Made by a program: the position numbers and the translations under genes
Part shown: piece by piece, positions 17,525-26,405 of the stretch
Layout: each line of letters starts with the position of its first letter
Numbering within the stretch: position 1 is the first letter of the stretch
Notes under the pieces: generated by a model
Databases searched by the model: none
The model's input: the letters and a program-made list of their open reading frames with translations, nothing else
Told to the model about the DNA's origin: nothing
DNA from: Acidobacteriota bacterium
GTDB taxonomy: Bacteria; Acidobacteriota; Terriglobia; UBA7540
Direction: 5' to 3'
DNA length: 54,196 nt
Assembly (NCBI GenBank): GCA_902812465.1
Contig: CADDZE010000026.1
Location: forward strand, 1-54,196

Positions 17525-18727
17525 TTACCCCGCTTCCAGGCGCTGCACGACATCGGCCGCCTTGGCTCTCCAGGCGGGAAGGGAATGCTCGGCACCGAGA
17601 CTCCGCAGGTAATCAAAATCGAAGGTGGTGAAGGTTTGCGAGTTCCGGGCCTTTTCGTTTTCGTGAGCGAGGATGTTCGCAACATAGACGGTGGCCACGG
17701 AATCGAATGCCTGCGAGGGAACGCGGGCCGGTGCGTGGTGATAGGCTACGGCTTCCACGATGGCATAAGGCAACCCCCACAGGCCGAGCAGATAGGCGCC
17801 GATCTCGGCGTGGGTGACGCCAAGCAGTTCCTGTTCGACCTCGTGCCAGGGGCGCTTTCGCTGGCGCGCCGCCTCTTGCACACGAGCCAGCTCGTTAGGG
17901 AGGCGCGAGGCCAGAATGAGCTTGCCCAAATCGTGCAACAGGGCACCCACCTGGGCGGCATCCTTCAGGTGGCCTTCGGTGGGAAGTTTGCTGGCAATCT
18001 TGGCACAACGCTGAGAGTGGGCTTGCAGCTCGTCAATCGAGAAGTCGGGCACCTTGGGGATCTTATCGAACATGCGGAAAGCTTCGATGCTCAGCACCAG
18101 GTTTCGCAGGATGTCGGTGCCGAGGTAGGCGACCGCTTCGCGGATGCTGGTCATCGTGCGAACCACTCCGAAGAAAGGTGAATTGACCAGCTGTAAAATC
18201 TTGGCAGAGATAGCGACGTCCTGCTCGACGATCGCCGTCAGCTTGTCCAGTGAGACCTCGGGATCCGTCAGCGCTTCACTAAGAGCGGCGTAGGTCCGCG
18301 GCAGCGCCGGAAGGTCTTCCATGCCGGCTACCACTTTGCACAGCTGTTCGCTTGAGAGCAGCGACTTAAGGTTGCAGGCGCGCTCCACGGCCACTCGCAG
18401 CACAACCGGATCGCAAGGTTTGCTGAGGAATTGGTGAGCCACGGGCACCGCGCGAAGCGCCGCCTCAAGGGAGGTGTGGCCCGTCAGCACCATGCGCACG
18501 ACGTTGGGATAACGGGCGCGCACCTGCTCGAGCAAGGTGGCCCCGTCCATGCCTGGCATCCGCATGTCCGAGACGATCACGTCGAAGCCGCCGCTGCTGA
18601 GCTCCGCCAGCGCGGCCTCGCCCCCGCAGGCGAACCGCATCTCCCACCGATCGCGCTGCGGGCGCAGCATTCGCTGCAGGCCCTCGAGCACCTTAGGCTC
18701 ATCATCGACGAAAAGAATGCGCCTCAT
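17525..18727 (-). CDS. Response regulator with HDOD output domain
   Basis: 400 aa. The receiver domain covers residues 1-120 (ILFVDDEPKVLEGLQRML, VIVSDMRMPGMDG, LSKPCDP). An HDOD domain spans about 140-340 (LPALPRTYAALSEALTDPEV, DVAISAKILQLVNSPFFG, ALLHDLGKLILA, HAEIGAYLLGLWGLP). HDOD proteins are non-enzymatic relatives of HD-GYP found in signalling hubs. This one still shows HD in HDLGK and YHH further on, a more intact metal site than its downstream neighbour. The start ATG overlaps the stop of the kinase gene (ATGA), so it is very likely the translationally coupled partner of that kinase. Confidence 0.87.
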   Translation of the reverse strand: MRRILFVDDEPKVLEGLQRMLRPQRDRWEMRFACGGEAALAELSSGGFDVIVSDMRMPGMDGATLLEQVRARYPNVVRMVLTGHTSLEAALRAVPVAHQFLSKPCDPVVLRVAVERACNLKSLLSSEQLCKVVAGMEDLPALPRTYAALSEALTDPEVSLDKLTAIVEQDVAISAKILQLVNSPFFGVVRTMTSIREAVAYLGTDILRNLVLSIEAFRMFDKIPKVPDFSIDELQAHSQRCAKIASKLPTEGHLKDAAQVGALLHDLGKLILASRLPNELARVQEAARQRKRPWHEVEQELLGVTHAEIGAYLLGLWGLPYAIVEAVAYHHAPARVPSQAFDSVATVYVANILAHENEKARNSQTFTTFDFDYLRSLGAEHSLPAWRAKAADVVQRLEAG

Positions 18728-20862
18728 GTGCGGACTGCCTCGCGCGACGGGGATGCGCTGACCGGCAGACGGATGAAGAAGGTGGTCCCCTTGCCCGCCT
18801 CGGTCTCGAAAGAAACCGAGCCGCCATGCTTGTCAACCACCACGGAACGGGCAATCGCCAGGCCCTGTCCGGTCCCTTTCCCGACCTCCTTCGTGGTGAA
18901 AAAAGGATCGAAGATCTTGTCGCGGATCTCCTCCGGAATGCCCGGTCCCGTATCGCTGATGGTGATAACCACCTCGTCGCCATCCTGCCGCGTGGTGATA
19001 CGAATCCGCCCCTTTTGGCCACTGTGGCGGACCACGTCGCCGATGGCATGGGCAGCATTCACCAAGATATTGAGAAACACCTGGTTGAGGTCGCCAGGAT
19101 GGCAAACGACGGGCGGCAGCTCGCCGAAGTCGGTCTCGACGTCAGCCACGTATTTCAGTTCGTTGCGCGCCACCACCAGCGTACTCTCGAGTGCCTTGTT
19201 CAGATCCGACGCCGCCTTCTCCGCTCGGTCCGGGTGCGCGAAGTCCTTCATGGCCCTGACGATCTTCGCCACCCGGTCAACGCCCTCGAGGGTTTGCTCG
19301 AGAGCTCTGGGAATTTCCGGCAGGAGGTAGCCTAGGTCAGCGGCCACCGCTGCCTCCGACCTGGCTTTGAGAAGTTCTGAGGTCACTTGACCGGCCTCAG
19401 CGGCCGCCTGAAGTACCTGGCATCGTTCAATGACTGCGGTCAAGCTGGCGAAGGCATCCTGGAGAAACCGGGCGTTGTCCCCTACGAACTGGATGGGTGT
19501 GTTAATCTCGTGGGCGATGCCGGCCGCCAGTCCACCGACGGCCTCGAGCTTCTGCGCGTGACGCAGCTCCATCTCCATACGCTTGCGTTCGGTCACGTCG
19601 CGCGCAATCACGGCCAGCGAGAGCGGCCGCCCCGACGAAGGTTCACGAATAACAAAAGAATTAACCTGGACGTCGATGGGCTTGCCGGTTTTGAAATGAC
19701 GGTACAGCGTCTCGCCTTCCCAGTAGCCCTTGGCCAGGATCGTCGGCAGGGCTTGCTGGCTGAAGGTCTCCGGGCAGCTCGGGTGGTGGTAATCATCGAT
19801 GTTTGTCTGCCGGACTTGCTCGGCACTCTCGATTCCTACTAGGCGGCGGCCGGCGGCGTTCAGGTGAAGTACTTTGCCATCGAGACTCGCCAGCCCGATG
19901 AAATCGCTGCTGTTCTCGATTAGAAATACCAGTTTCTGCTGCTCCTCCTCCGTCCGCTTGCGCTTGATCTCCAGGGCAATCTGGTTGGCTGCTGATGTTA
20001 GGGCCTGCTGCGCGGCCGCTGCCAGGGGCTTCCTGGCAAACCCAGCCATGACGCCCATCAAGCGATCTTCGACCTGCAGCGGGTATCCCGCGAAGGCGAC
20101 CATCCCTTCACGCCTTGCCCAGTCGCGGTCCTGGGTCTCGAGTTCCTCCTGAGCCCGGTCGGTCACGAAAGGTTCTCGTTGCAAGGCCATCCGCTGTGCT
20201 TCGGCCTGCCCTGGCACAGTTCGCTCTTGCCGGTCCGCGATGGGCAGGCCGGCACTGGCCTGCAAGACGAGTTGCGGCTGCTCCTCGCCTGATTCCGACG
20301 TCCAAATTAGGACGCAGGCAAGACCTGCATGGCGCACCAGGCTCCTCGCACATTCGCCCAGCGCCTGCTGCAGGCTGCTCGCCTGCGTGACGGCCGCGCC
20401 GATGTCCGCGGCCAGTCGCAGCAGCCGGTTGCGCTCGGCCAGTGCTTGTTGCGCGCTTTCAAGCTCGGTTACGCGGGCAGCGAGGTTCCTCTGGAGCTGC
20501 AGCACCCGAGCGCCCGCCTGCACTCGTGCGCGCAGCTCGCGGTGCTTGAAAGGTTTTGTCAGGAACTCATCGGCGCCTGCCTCCAGGCCCTGAACCACGT
20601 CTTCTTCAGACTCTCGCCCGGTGAGCAGGATTACGAAGGTCGGCGGGGCTTGAGGGTTGGCGCGCAGGCGGCGAACGACCTCGAGGCCTTCCAGACCAGG
20701 CATCTCCCAGTCCAGGATAGCCATTTCCGGCCATCCTCGCTCGAGAACCTGGAGCGCTTCGGACCCGTCTCCCACCGCAACCACGTCGTAACCCCAGGAA
20801 ATCAGCGCCCCCTCCAGACGACGGCGCGAGACGGGATCGTCCTCAGCGACGAGCACTTTCAT
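18724..20862 (-). CDS. Hybrid histidine kinase, REC-GAF-PAS-HisKA-HATPase
   Basis: About 712 aa and soluble; no membrane helix is seen. The order is: receiver domain 1-120 (MKVLVAEDDPVSRRRLEGAL, MAILDWEMPGLEG), coiled coil, GAF about 150-300, PAS about 320-440 with S-box-like text, H-box GGLAAGIAHEINTPIQFVGD and HATPase (NAAHAIGD, DTGPGIPEEI, GKGTGQGLAIA). The receiver at the N-terminus suggests it is itself a phosphorelay target, with phosphate then passed to the two response regulators downstream. ATG 20919 is an alternative start adding 19 residues. 20862 is preferred because the receiver fold begins exactly there. A possible promoter (TTGACG at 20957-20962, minus strand) lies upstream. 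Confidence 0.86.
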   Translation of the reverse strand: MKVLVAEDDPVSRRRLEGALISWGYDVVAVGDGSEALQVLERGWPEMAILDWEMPGLEGLEVVRRLRANPQAPPTFVILLTGRESEEDVVQGLEAGADEFLTKPFKHRELRARVQAGARVLQLQRNLAARVTELESAQQALAERNRLLRLAADIGAAVTQASSLQQALGECARSLVRHAGLACVLIWTSESGEEQPQLVLQASAGLPIADRQERTVPGQAEAQRMALQREPFVTDRAQEELETQDRDWARREGMVAFAGYPLQVEDRLMGVMAGFARKPLAAAAQQALTSAANQIALEIKRKRTEEEQQKLVFLIENSSDFIGLASLDGKVLHLNAAGRRLVGIESAEQVRQTNIDDYHHPSCPETFSQQALPTILAKGYWEGETLYRHFKTGKPIDVQVNSFVIREPSSGRPLSLAVIARDVTERKRMEMELRHAQKLEAVGGLAAGIAHEINTPIQFVGDNARFLQDAFASLTAVIERCQVLQAAAEAGQVTSELLKARSEAAVAADLGYLLPEIPRALEQTLEGVDRVAKIVRAMKDFAHPDRAEKAASDLNKALESTLVVARNELKYVADVETDFGELPPVVCHPGDLNQVFLNILVNAAHAIGDVVRHSGQKGRIRITTRQDGDEVVITISDTGPGIPEEIRDKIFDPFFTTKEVGKGTGQGLAIARSVVVDKHGGSVSFETEAGKGTTFFIRLPVSASPSREAVRT

Positions 20863-20995
20863 ACGCCGGGCTCTGGCCGCGCCTTTCTGCTTTTGTTGGC
20901 TACCGCGATGGAGCCCCATTCACTACTAAGTGACGTCTATCACAAATAAATAGGCCCGTCAAGTTCCACCGGCGCCCGAAAGCATCCTCTCGGCC

Positions 20996-22498
20996 TTAGG
21001 AACTAACCGGTTCGGGCAAGGGGGCCGAGCAAAGCATGCGCGTGAGGGTTTGGAAGTGGTGGCCCATCACCGCGAGGGTGATGGCGGTGTCGAAGGCGTG
21101 ACGGTAGCGGGTAGCAGCCTGAATGAAAAATTTCCAGTAGCTCGAACGCGCTTCCCCCAGCACTCCCTGCCGCAGGATGGATCGCGCCAGAGCCAAGTAG
21201 TCCGAAGCCGATCGCCGTCGATGATAGTGGGGCTTATAGCGTTCGAGAAAACGCAGCACGCGCTCGTAGTAGGCCTCAGGCTGATAGATGCGCTGCAAGA
21301 TGGACCGGTACCCTTCCACGAGGCGCTGCGGATTCATGCGAGGTATGAAGTTCAGGTGCAGGTCCATATTGTCGCCGCGACTCTCATGGATGATGCGTCC
21401 TTCCTTGAGAAGGCGGCGGTAAAGCTGCGTGCCAGGGAGGGCCAGTAACAGGCCTACCATGGCCAGGGGAATGGTGCTCTCGGTGATGAATTCCACTTGG
21501 CGGTCAAAAACGTCTTCGGGGTCGTTGTCGAACCCGACGATGAATCCGGCCATGACCTCCAAGCCGTAGCTTTGGATGCGGCGCACGCTTTCCACTAGGC
21601 TACGGCGCGTGTTCTGCATCTTTTGCGCCTCTTTCAAGCTGGCTTCCACCGGCGTCTCGATACCCAGGAAGACCCGCGTGAAGCAGGCATCCTTCATCAT
21701 GCTTAGCAATTCGGTATCATCGGCTAGGTTGAGGGAAGCTTCGGTGAAGAAATTGAAAGGGCGGCCATGCCGCCGGTTCCAGTCCGCCACCGCTGGCAGT
21801 AGTTCCTTCACTTTGCGTTTGTTGCCGATGAAGTTGTCATCGACGATAAACACCGATCCCCGCCACCGGCGGTCGTACAGCTGGTCGAGCTCTGCCAGCA
21901 CTTGAGTGGGCGATTTGGTGCGCGGGCGGCGTCCGTAGATTTCGATGATGTCGCAGAATTCACAGTTGAAAGGGCAACCCCGCGAATACTGAATAGCCAT
22001 CGCGCTGTAATAGCGTGGATTAATTAGGCTCAGGTCAGGGAGGGGTGTGCGGTCGAGGCCCGGAAGTTGGGAAGCCTTATAAACGGGCTTGGCCGTGCCC
22101 CGCTCGAGATCGGCGGCTAATTCCGCCATCAGGTCTTCCGCTTCACCGATAACCACGTGGTCCGCGTAGCGGGGTAGCTCCTCGACACTGCTCGCCACTG
22201 GCCCGCCAATCACTGTTCGCAACCCGCGGGCGCGGCAGCGCGCGAGGATGCGGATCAGATCTTGCTTGTGCACCAGCATGCCACTCAGCAACGCGACGTC
22301 CGCCCAACGAAGGTCGGCATCCGTCAGCTGGCGGATGTTGGTATCCACCAGGCGCTTTTTCCAGTGGCGGGGCAGCAGAGGCGCCACGGTGAGCAGACCG
22401 AGCGGCGGATAGGCGGACCGCTTACCTTCAAATGGCAAAGCATGCTTAAAGCTCCAGTAAGTGTCCGGCCATTCCGGATAGATCAGGAGTGCATTCAT
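20996..22498 (-). CDS. B12-binding radical SAM protein with DUF4070-type C-terminus
   Basis: 500 aa from ATG 22498; upstream frame to 22723 looks non-coding. Residues about 1-150 form a cobalamin-binding-like Rossmann domain (MNALLIYPEWPDTYWSFKHA, then YPPLGLLTVAPLLP). Radical SAM cysteines occur in RGCPFNCEFCDIIEIYGRRP (CxxxCxxC). The C-terminal part, with MAGFIVGFDNDPEDVFDRQV and LLLALPGTQLYRRLLKEGRI, fits the DUF4070 family that includes the hopanoid C-2 methylase HpnP. These enzymes catalyse radical methylation or related steps, often on lipids. Substrate is unknown here, and no hopanoid genes are in the window. It is monocistronic. Confidence 0.82.
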   Translation of the reverse strand: MNALLIYPEWPDTYWSFKHALPFEGKRSAYPPLGLLTVAPLLPRHWKKRLVDTNIRQLTDADLRWADVALLSGMLVHKQDLIRILARCRARGLRTVIGGPVASSVEELPRYADHVVIGEAEDLMAELAADLERGTAKPVYKASQLPGLDRTPLPDLSLINPRYYSAMAIQYSRGCPFNCEFCDIIEIYGRRPRTKSPTQVLAELDQLYDRRWRGSVFIVDDNFIGNKRKVKELLPAVADWNRRHGRPFNFFTEASLNLADDTELLSMMKDACFTRVFLGIETPVEASLKEAQKMQNTRRSLVESVRRIQSYGLEVMAGFIVGFDNDPEDVFDRQVEFITESTIPLAMVGLLLALPGTQLYRRLLKEGRIIHESRGDNMDLHLNFIPRMNPQRLVEGYRSILQRIYQPEAYYERVLRFLERYKPHYHRRRSASDYLALARSILRQGVLGEARSSYWKFFIQAATRYRHAFDTAITLAVMGHHFQTLTRMLCSAPLPEPVSS

Positions 22499-22910
22499 GG
22501 TGAATTTGATGTGTGCCGGGCAGCGCAGGCAGCAGCTATTGTTACCTATGGCGCCTTGCGCTGGAAAACCGAAAACGCCGAAACGCGAAAAATCGGCCTT
22601 GAAAGTAGAATCGGAGAGACCAATGGTTACTCGCCCGGGCAGAGCCCATCCAGGGTATTTACAATGTAAACAGTTTGCTCCTCCCGGTAGCCCGGGCCTC
22701 GCGAACTGGGAAGTGCCAGACATCGCAGGCGAAGCGGCAAAGCGGGCGCGTCCCCCTCCAGCCTAGGGGCGTGTTCTAGCTTCGCCTTCCATCAGACCAC
22801 GGCTTCTCCTTCGACCAGTGTTAGAATGGGGCTCCCAGGCCGTCTCAGTTTCGCTGGTTTAAACACCCACTTCTGCGAGGTAATGAATGCTTCGGTGTTA
22901 GGAGGGACGC
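22499..22910. other. Divergent intergenic region (radical SAM / SGNH hydrolase)
   Basis: 412 bp with no supported gene. It contains a short inverted repeat TTTACAATGTAAA at about 22659-22671. The only other clear signal is the AGGAGG RBS of the hydrolase just before 22911. Confidence 0.4.
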
Positions 22911-23678
22911 GTGACCAAGCGCACTCGCATTCTACTGCTGAGCATGAGCAGCTGCCTCTTGGTGGGCCGCAGCGCACCGTGCCAGCTGGTGGAGCAGTTC
23001 AACCCCCCGAAAGCGAACTGCTGCCTGGCGGGGCTGGCGCAAAGCCTGGCCGAACAGCTGCAGGACTGGAATCAGCTCGGCCGCTACCATGCTGACGACG
23101 AGCGCCTGAAGGCCCAGCCGGTGGACCCGCATCGCGTCGTGTTTCTGGGCGACTCAATTACTGACGGGTGGGACCTCGCACGGTATTTCCCGGGCAAGCC
23201 GTATGTGAACCGGGGTATCAGCGGCCAGACGACCGCTCAGATGCTGGTGCGAGTGTTTCCCGACGTGATCGACTTGAAGCCGGCTGCACTGATCCTGCTG
23301 GCGGGCACCAACGACATTGCGCGTAACACCGGTCCCCAAACGTTGACCATGGTGACTGAGAACATCCAGGCGATCACCGAGCTGGCGCAGGCCCACGGCA
23401 TCAAGGTGGTTCTTTGCCTGTTGACTCCGGTCAGCGACTACACGCCACGCAAGCAGACGGAGCGCCGCCCTCCCGCCCATATCCTGAAGCTGAACACCTG
23501 GTTGCGCGAGTACGCCTCCAGAGCCGGAGCCGTTCTGGCCGACTACTATTCCCCCCTGGCCGATGCCCAGGGGATGCTGCGAGAGGGTTACTCGGACGAC
23601 GGCCTGCATCCCAACGCCAAGGGCTACGAACTGATGGCGCCGGTAGCGGAGGCCGCGATCGAGCAGGCGCTCCGTTGA
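22911..23678 (+). CDS. Exported SGNH/GDSL hydrolase
   Basis: 255 aa from GTG 22911 with a strong AGGAGG RBS at good spacing. The N-terminus (MTKRTRILLLSMSSCLLVGR) is a signal peptide, possibly a lipoprotein signal. All four SGNH blocks are present: block I GDSITDGWDLARYFP with catalytic Ser near residue 85, block II Gly (NRGISGQTT), block III LLAGTNDI with the oxyanion Asn, and block V DGLHPNAKGY with Asp and His. The family comprises esterases, lipases and carbohydrate acetyl-esterases acting outside the cytoplasm. The substrate cannot be assigned. The 100 residues before block I contain several Cys. It is convergent with purN. Confidence 0.88.
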   Translation: MTKRTRILLLSMSSCLLVGRSAPCQLVEQFNPPKANCCLAGLAQSLAEQLQDWNQLGRYHADDERLKAQPVDPHRVVFLGDSITDGWDLARYFPGKPYVNRGISGQTTAQMLVRVFPDVIDLKPAALILLAGTNDIARNTGPQTLTMVTENIQAITELAQAHGIKVVLCLLTPVSDYTPRKQTERRPPAHILKLNTWLREYASRAGAVLADYYSPLADAQGMLREGYSDDGLHPNAKGYELMAPVAEAAIEQALR

Positions 23679-23717
23679 GGGGGCCGACGTGTGAAGGCGA
23701 TTGGATATCGCGGCAGG

Positions 23718-24338
23718 CTATTCCCCTGCGGGCAGCCTCGGCTGGATCAGCACGCGACGGCCTTCCAAGCGAATGCGGTCTTCAGCCACCAAGCGGATCG
23801 CCTCCGGATAAATCCGGTGCTCTTCTTCCAGGATGCGCGCGGAGAGGGTTTCTACGGTGTCGTCGTCGCGCACCGGCACAACCGCCTGGCAGATGATGGG
23901 CCCTGTATCCACGCCTTCGTCCACCAGGTGCACCGTGCAACCAGTGTACTTCACCCCATACTCGAGCGCTCGTTTCTGCGCGTCGGTACCGGGAAAGGCA
24001 GGGAGCAATGCGGGATGAATGTTGAGGATGCGGTGGGGAAATTCGTGGATAAAGTACGGGCTCAGAATACGCATGAAGCCCGCTAGGCAGACGATATCGA
24101 CACCGTGTTCCTTCAGAACTGCCACCACTTCGCGGTCATAGGCTTCGCGCTCCTTGCCCTGCGAAGGAATGCATCGCGCCGGCAGACCCATTTGCCAGGC
24201 CCGGGCAAGTCCTGGTGCGTCTTCGCGGTTGCTGATCACTACCGCGATACGCGCGGGAATCTGGCCGGCGGCCACGCTGTGCGCAATCGCTTCAAAGTTT
24301 GACCCGCGGCCCGAAAGCAGAATACCCAGGTTCTTCAT
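23718..24338 (-). CDS. purN: Phosphoribosylglycinamide formyltransferase
   Basis: 206 aa, the normal length. The opening NLGILLSGRGSNFEAIAHSV contains the PRPP-type phosphate loop. ILSPYFIHEFPHRILNIHPA gives the catalytic Asn/His pair, and GCTVHLVDEGVDTGPIICQA supplies the catalytic Asp. PurN transfers the formyl group of 10-formyl-tetrahydrofolate to GAR in step 3 of purine synthesis in the cytoplasm. The gene starts 5 bp after purM ends, so they are co-transcribed. Confidence 0.95.
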   Translation of the reverse strand: MKNLGILLSGRGSNFEAIAHSVAAGQIPARIAVVISNREDAPGLARAWQMGLPARCIPSQGKEREAYDREVVAVLKEHGVDIVCLAGFMRILSPYFIHEFPHRILNIHPALLPAFPGTDAQKRALEYGVKYTGCTVHLVDEGVDTGPIICQAVVPVRDDDTVETLSARILEEEHRIYPEAIRLVAEDRIRLEGRRVLIQPRLPAGE

Positions 24339-24343
24339 GAGTG

Positions 24344-25483
24344 TCAGCCACGCTCATCCGTATATTGAACGCGGGGGCGGCCGCGCACGACGCGCCCGAT
24401 CACCCAGGCTTGCTCACCCTTCCGCTTGAGGGCCGCCATCACGCGAGGGGTGTGGCGCGCCGCGACGATGAGGATCAGGCCGATACCCATGTTAAAGGTC
24501 CGCAGCATTTCGTCCTGCGGAACGTTGCCAGCTCGAGCGATGAGATTGAAGATCGGGAGCACTGGCCAGCTGCCCAGGCGCACCTCGGCGCCGCAGCCGG
24601 GGGGCAGAAGGCGCGGCACATTCTCGCTGATGCCGCCGCCGGTGACGTGGACAGCCCCGTGCACCAGCCGACGGGCGAGCAGTGGCTCTAGCACCGGCCA
24701 ATAGCAGCGGTGCGGGGCGAGCAGTTCGCTGGCCAGAGTGCGGCCGAGCTCGGGGACGCGTTCGGAAAGGTGAAACCCGGCGGTCTCGAGCAGCACTTTG
24801 CGCGCCAGCGAGTATCCATTCGTGTGCAAGCCGAGCGAGGGCAGCCCGATCAGGACGTCGCCGGGCCGAATCCGCCGGCCGTCTACGATCCGTCGGCGCT
24901 CAGCGACACCCACGATGCAGCCGGCGAGGTCGTATTCTCCCGGGGCGTAGAGGCCAGGCATCTCCGCCGTCTCCCCACCGATCAGTGCGCAGCCGGCGGC
25001 GCGGCAGGCACGCGCCAAACCCTTCACCACTTCTGCCACCAGCAGCGGCCTCAGCTTTCCCATGGCCAGGTAGTCCAGGAAAAAGAGTGGACGGGCGCCG
25101 TGAACGGCGATGTCATTCACGCAGTGGTTCACCAAGTCGGCGCCCACCGTCGAGTGGCGGTCGAGGGCAAAAGCAATCTTCAGCTTGGTGCCCACCCCGT
25201 CGACGCTGGAGATTAATACGGCGTCGCGCGGCAGGCCACGCAGGTCGAAGAAGCCGCCGAAAGCGCCGACGTCTTTTAGCACGCGGCGACTGAAGGTCGC
25301 GCGCGCCAGTCGCTTGATGCGTGCTTTGGCGCGCTTGGCCGCGTCGATGTCGACGCCCGCGTCGCGATAGAGGATACCGTGGCGAATGGGCAAGGGTGAA
25401 CGATGAACCGCCGGTAGCGGTTGGAAACAGGAAGCAACGTAATTGGGAAGGCTGAATCTCCGTCCTGCTTGTTTCAGCCTCAA
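24344..25483 (-). CDS. purM: Phosphoribosylformylglycinamidine cyclo-ligase (AIR synthetase)
   Basis: 379 aa from TTG 25483, which has AAGGA 5 nt upstream. The family usually starts just before YRDAGVDIDA, so a TTG at 25393 (349 aa) is the alternative; the extra 30 residues look unconserved. Motifs: SVDGVGTKLKIAFALDRHST, NHCVNDIAVHGARPLFFLDY, LIGGETAEMPGLY, HVTGGGISENVPRLLP and FNMGIGLILIV. The enzyme closes the imidazole ring (FGAM to AIR, ATP-dependent) in step 5 of purine synthesis. Both candidate starts are TTG, which is unusual for this neighbourhood. Confidence 0.94.
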   Translation of the reverse strand: MRLKQAGRRFSLPNYVASCFQPLPAVHRSPLPIRHGILYRDAGVDIDAAKRAKARIKRLARATFSRRVLKDVGAFGGFFDLRGLPRDAVLISSVDGVGTKLKIAFALDRHSTVGADLVNHCVNDIAVHGARPLFFLDYLAMGKLRPLLVAEVVKGLARACRAAGCALIGGETAEMPGLYAPGEYDLAGCIVGVAERRRIVDGRRIRPGDVLIGLPSLGLHTNGYSLARKVLLETAGFHLSERVPELGRTLASELLAPHRCYWPVLEPLLARRLVHGAVHVTGGGISENVPRLLPPGCGAEVRLGSWPVLPIFNLIARAGNVPQDEMLRTFNMGIGLILIVAARHTPRVMAALKRKGEQAWVIGRVVRGRPRVQYTDERG

Positions 25484-25529
25484 TGGTCCTTATACATCCA
25501 CCTACAATTCGGAGCTCAAAAACCAGGCT

Positions 25530-26390
25530 TCAAAAGACCTTGCCAGTACGCGACCAGCGGGTACGTTTAAAGAAATTGACGAGGATTGAGCCGTCAAACT
25601 TCAGCCGGGTCATCAGGTCGTCGGCCTGCCACTCGGCGCTGGGCGCATCATACGACCAATAGACGAAAAGGGGCTCGCCCACCACGTTCTCCACCGGAAC
25701 GAAGCCCCAGAAGCGGCTATCCGAGGAGTTGTCGCGATTGTCTCCCATGGCAAAGATATACCCTTGTGGGACGTGCAGCCCGTCAGGCTTGATGTAAGCA
25801 GGCATCTCCCGTGCCCAGCTGGGGTCCAGACCCCAGGCCGCCGGCAGAACGTCCAGCTGGCTCAGCGACGGAGGGAAGTTGTCACGCAAAGGGATCGGAT
25901 ACGACATCTGGAAGCGCGCGTAGGGCTCATTCAGCCGCCGGCCGTTGACGTACACCTGTTTGTTCACAATCTTAATCACGTCGCCACCCAAGCCGATGGC
26001 GCGCTTCACGTACATGACCGAAGGGTTGCGCGGATAGCGGAAGGCCACAATGTCCCCGCGATGAATGGTGCGCAGGGGCGGCAGCCGCCAGTGGGTATAG
26101 GGAATACGTGGCCCATAGAGTAGCTTGTTGAGGAAGACATGGTCGCCCACCAGAATGGTATTCTCCATCGAACCAGTGGGGATCACCGTGGCCTCGGCGA
26201 TGAAAGTGCGGATACAGAAGACGCCCGCCATCACCCAGAGCAGCGAGCGAACCGTTTCCCAAACGCCTTCGCCAGGGTGGCCGGTCGCTGGCCCTCCTCT
26301 CTGCGACTCCGCTGGCGAAGCTTCTGCCTGTTCGGCAGAGGTGAAGGACTCTAGCGGAACGTGCGGCGGTTCGATCTTGGTGGATTCCAT
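25530..26390 (-). CDS. lepB: Signal peptidase I
   Basis: 286 aa. A 40-residue Pro/Ser/Glu-rich cytoplasmic N-terminus precedes one membrane helix (about residues 46-66). The catalytic Ser74 lies in VIPTGSMENTILVGDHVF and the general-base Lys129 in MYVKRAIGLGGDVI. Box E, GDNRDNSSDSRFWGFVP, is intact. It removes signal peptides at the outer face of the inner membrane. The gene sits between purF and purM with short spacings (15 and 46 bp), so it appears co-transcribed with purine genes. Confidence 0.94.
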   Translation of the reverse strand: MESTKIEPPHVPLESFTSAEQAEASPAESQRGGPATGHPGEGVWETVRSLLWVMAGVFCIRTFIAEATVIPTGSMENTILVGDHVFLNKLLYGPRIPYTHWRLPPLRTIHRGDIVAFRYPRNPSVMYVKRAIGLGGDVIKIVNKQVYVNGRRLNEPYARFQMSYPIPLRDNFPPSLSQLDVLPAAWGLDPSWAREMPAYIKPDGLHVPQGYIFAMGDNRDNSSDSRFWGFVPVENVVGEPLFVYWSYDAPSAEWQADDLMTRLKFDGSILVNFFKRTRWSRTGKVF

Positions 26391-26405
26391 CGTGTAGGTG
26401 TGTCC

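Noticed and set aside
22657-22675. TTTACAATGTAAA inverted repeat and similar TGTTTACATTG at about 580
   Set aside because: The shared core is short enough to recur by chance in 54 kb, and no gene relationship explains it.
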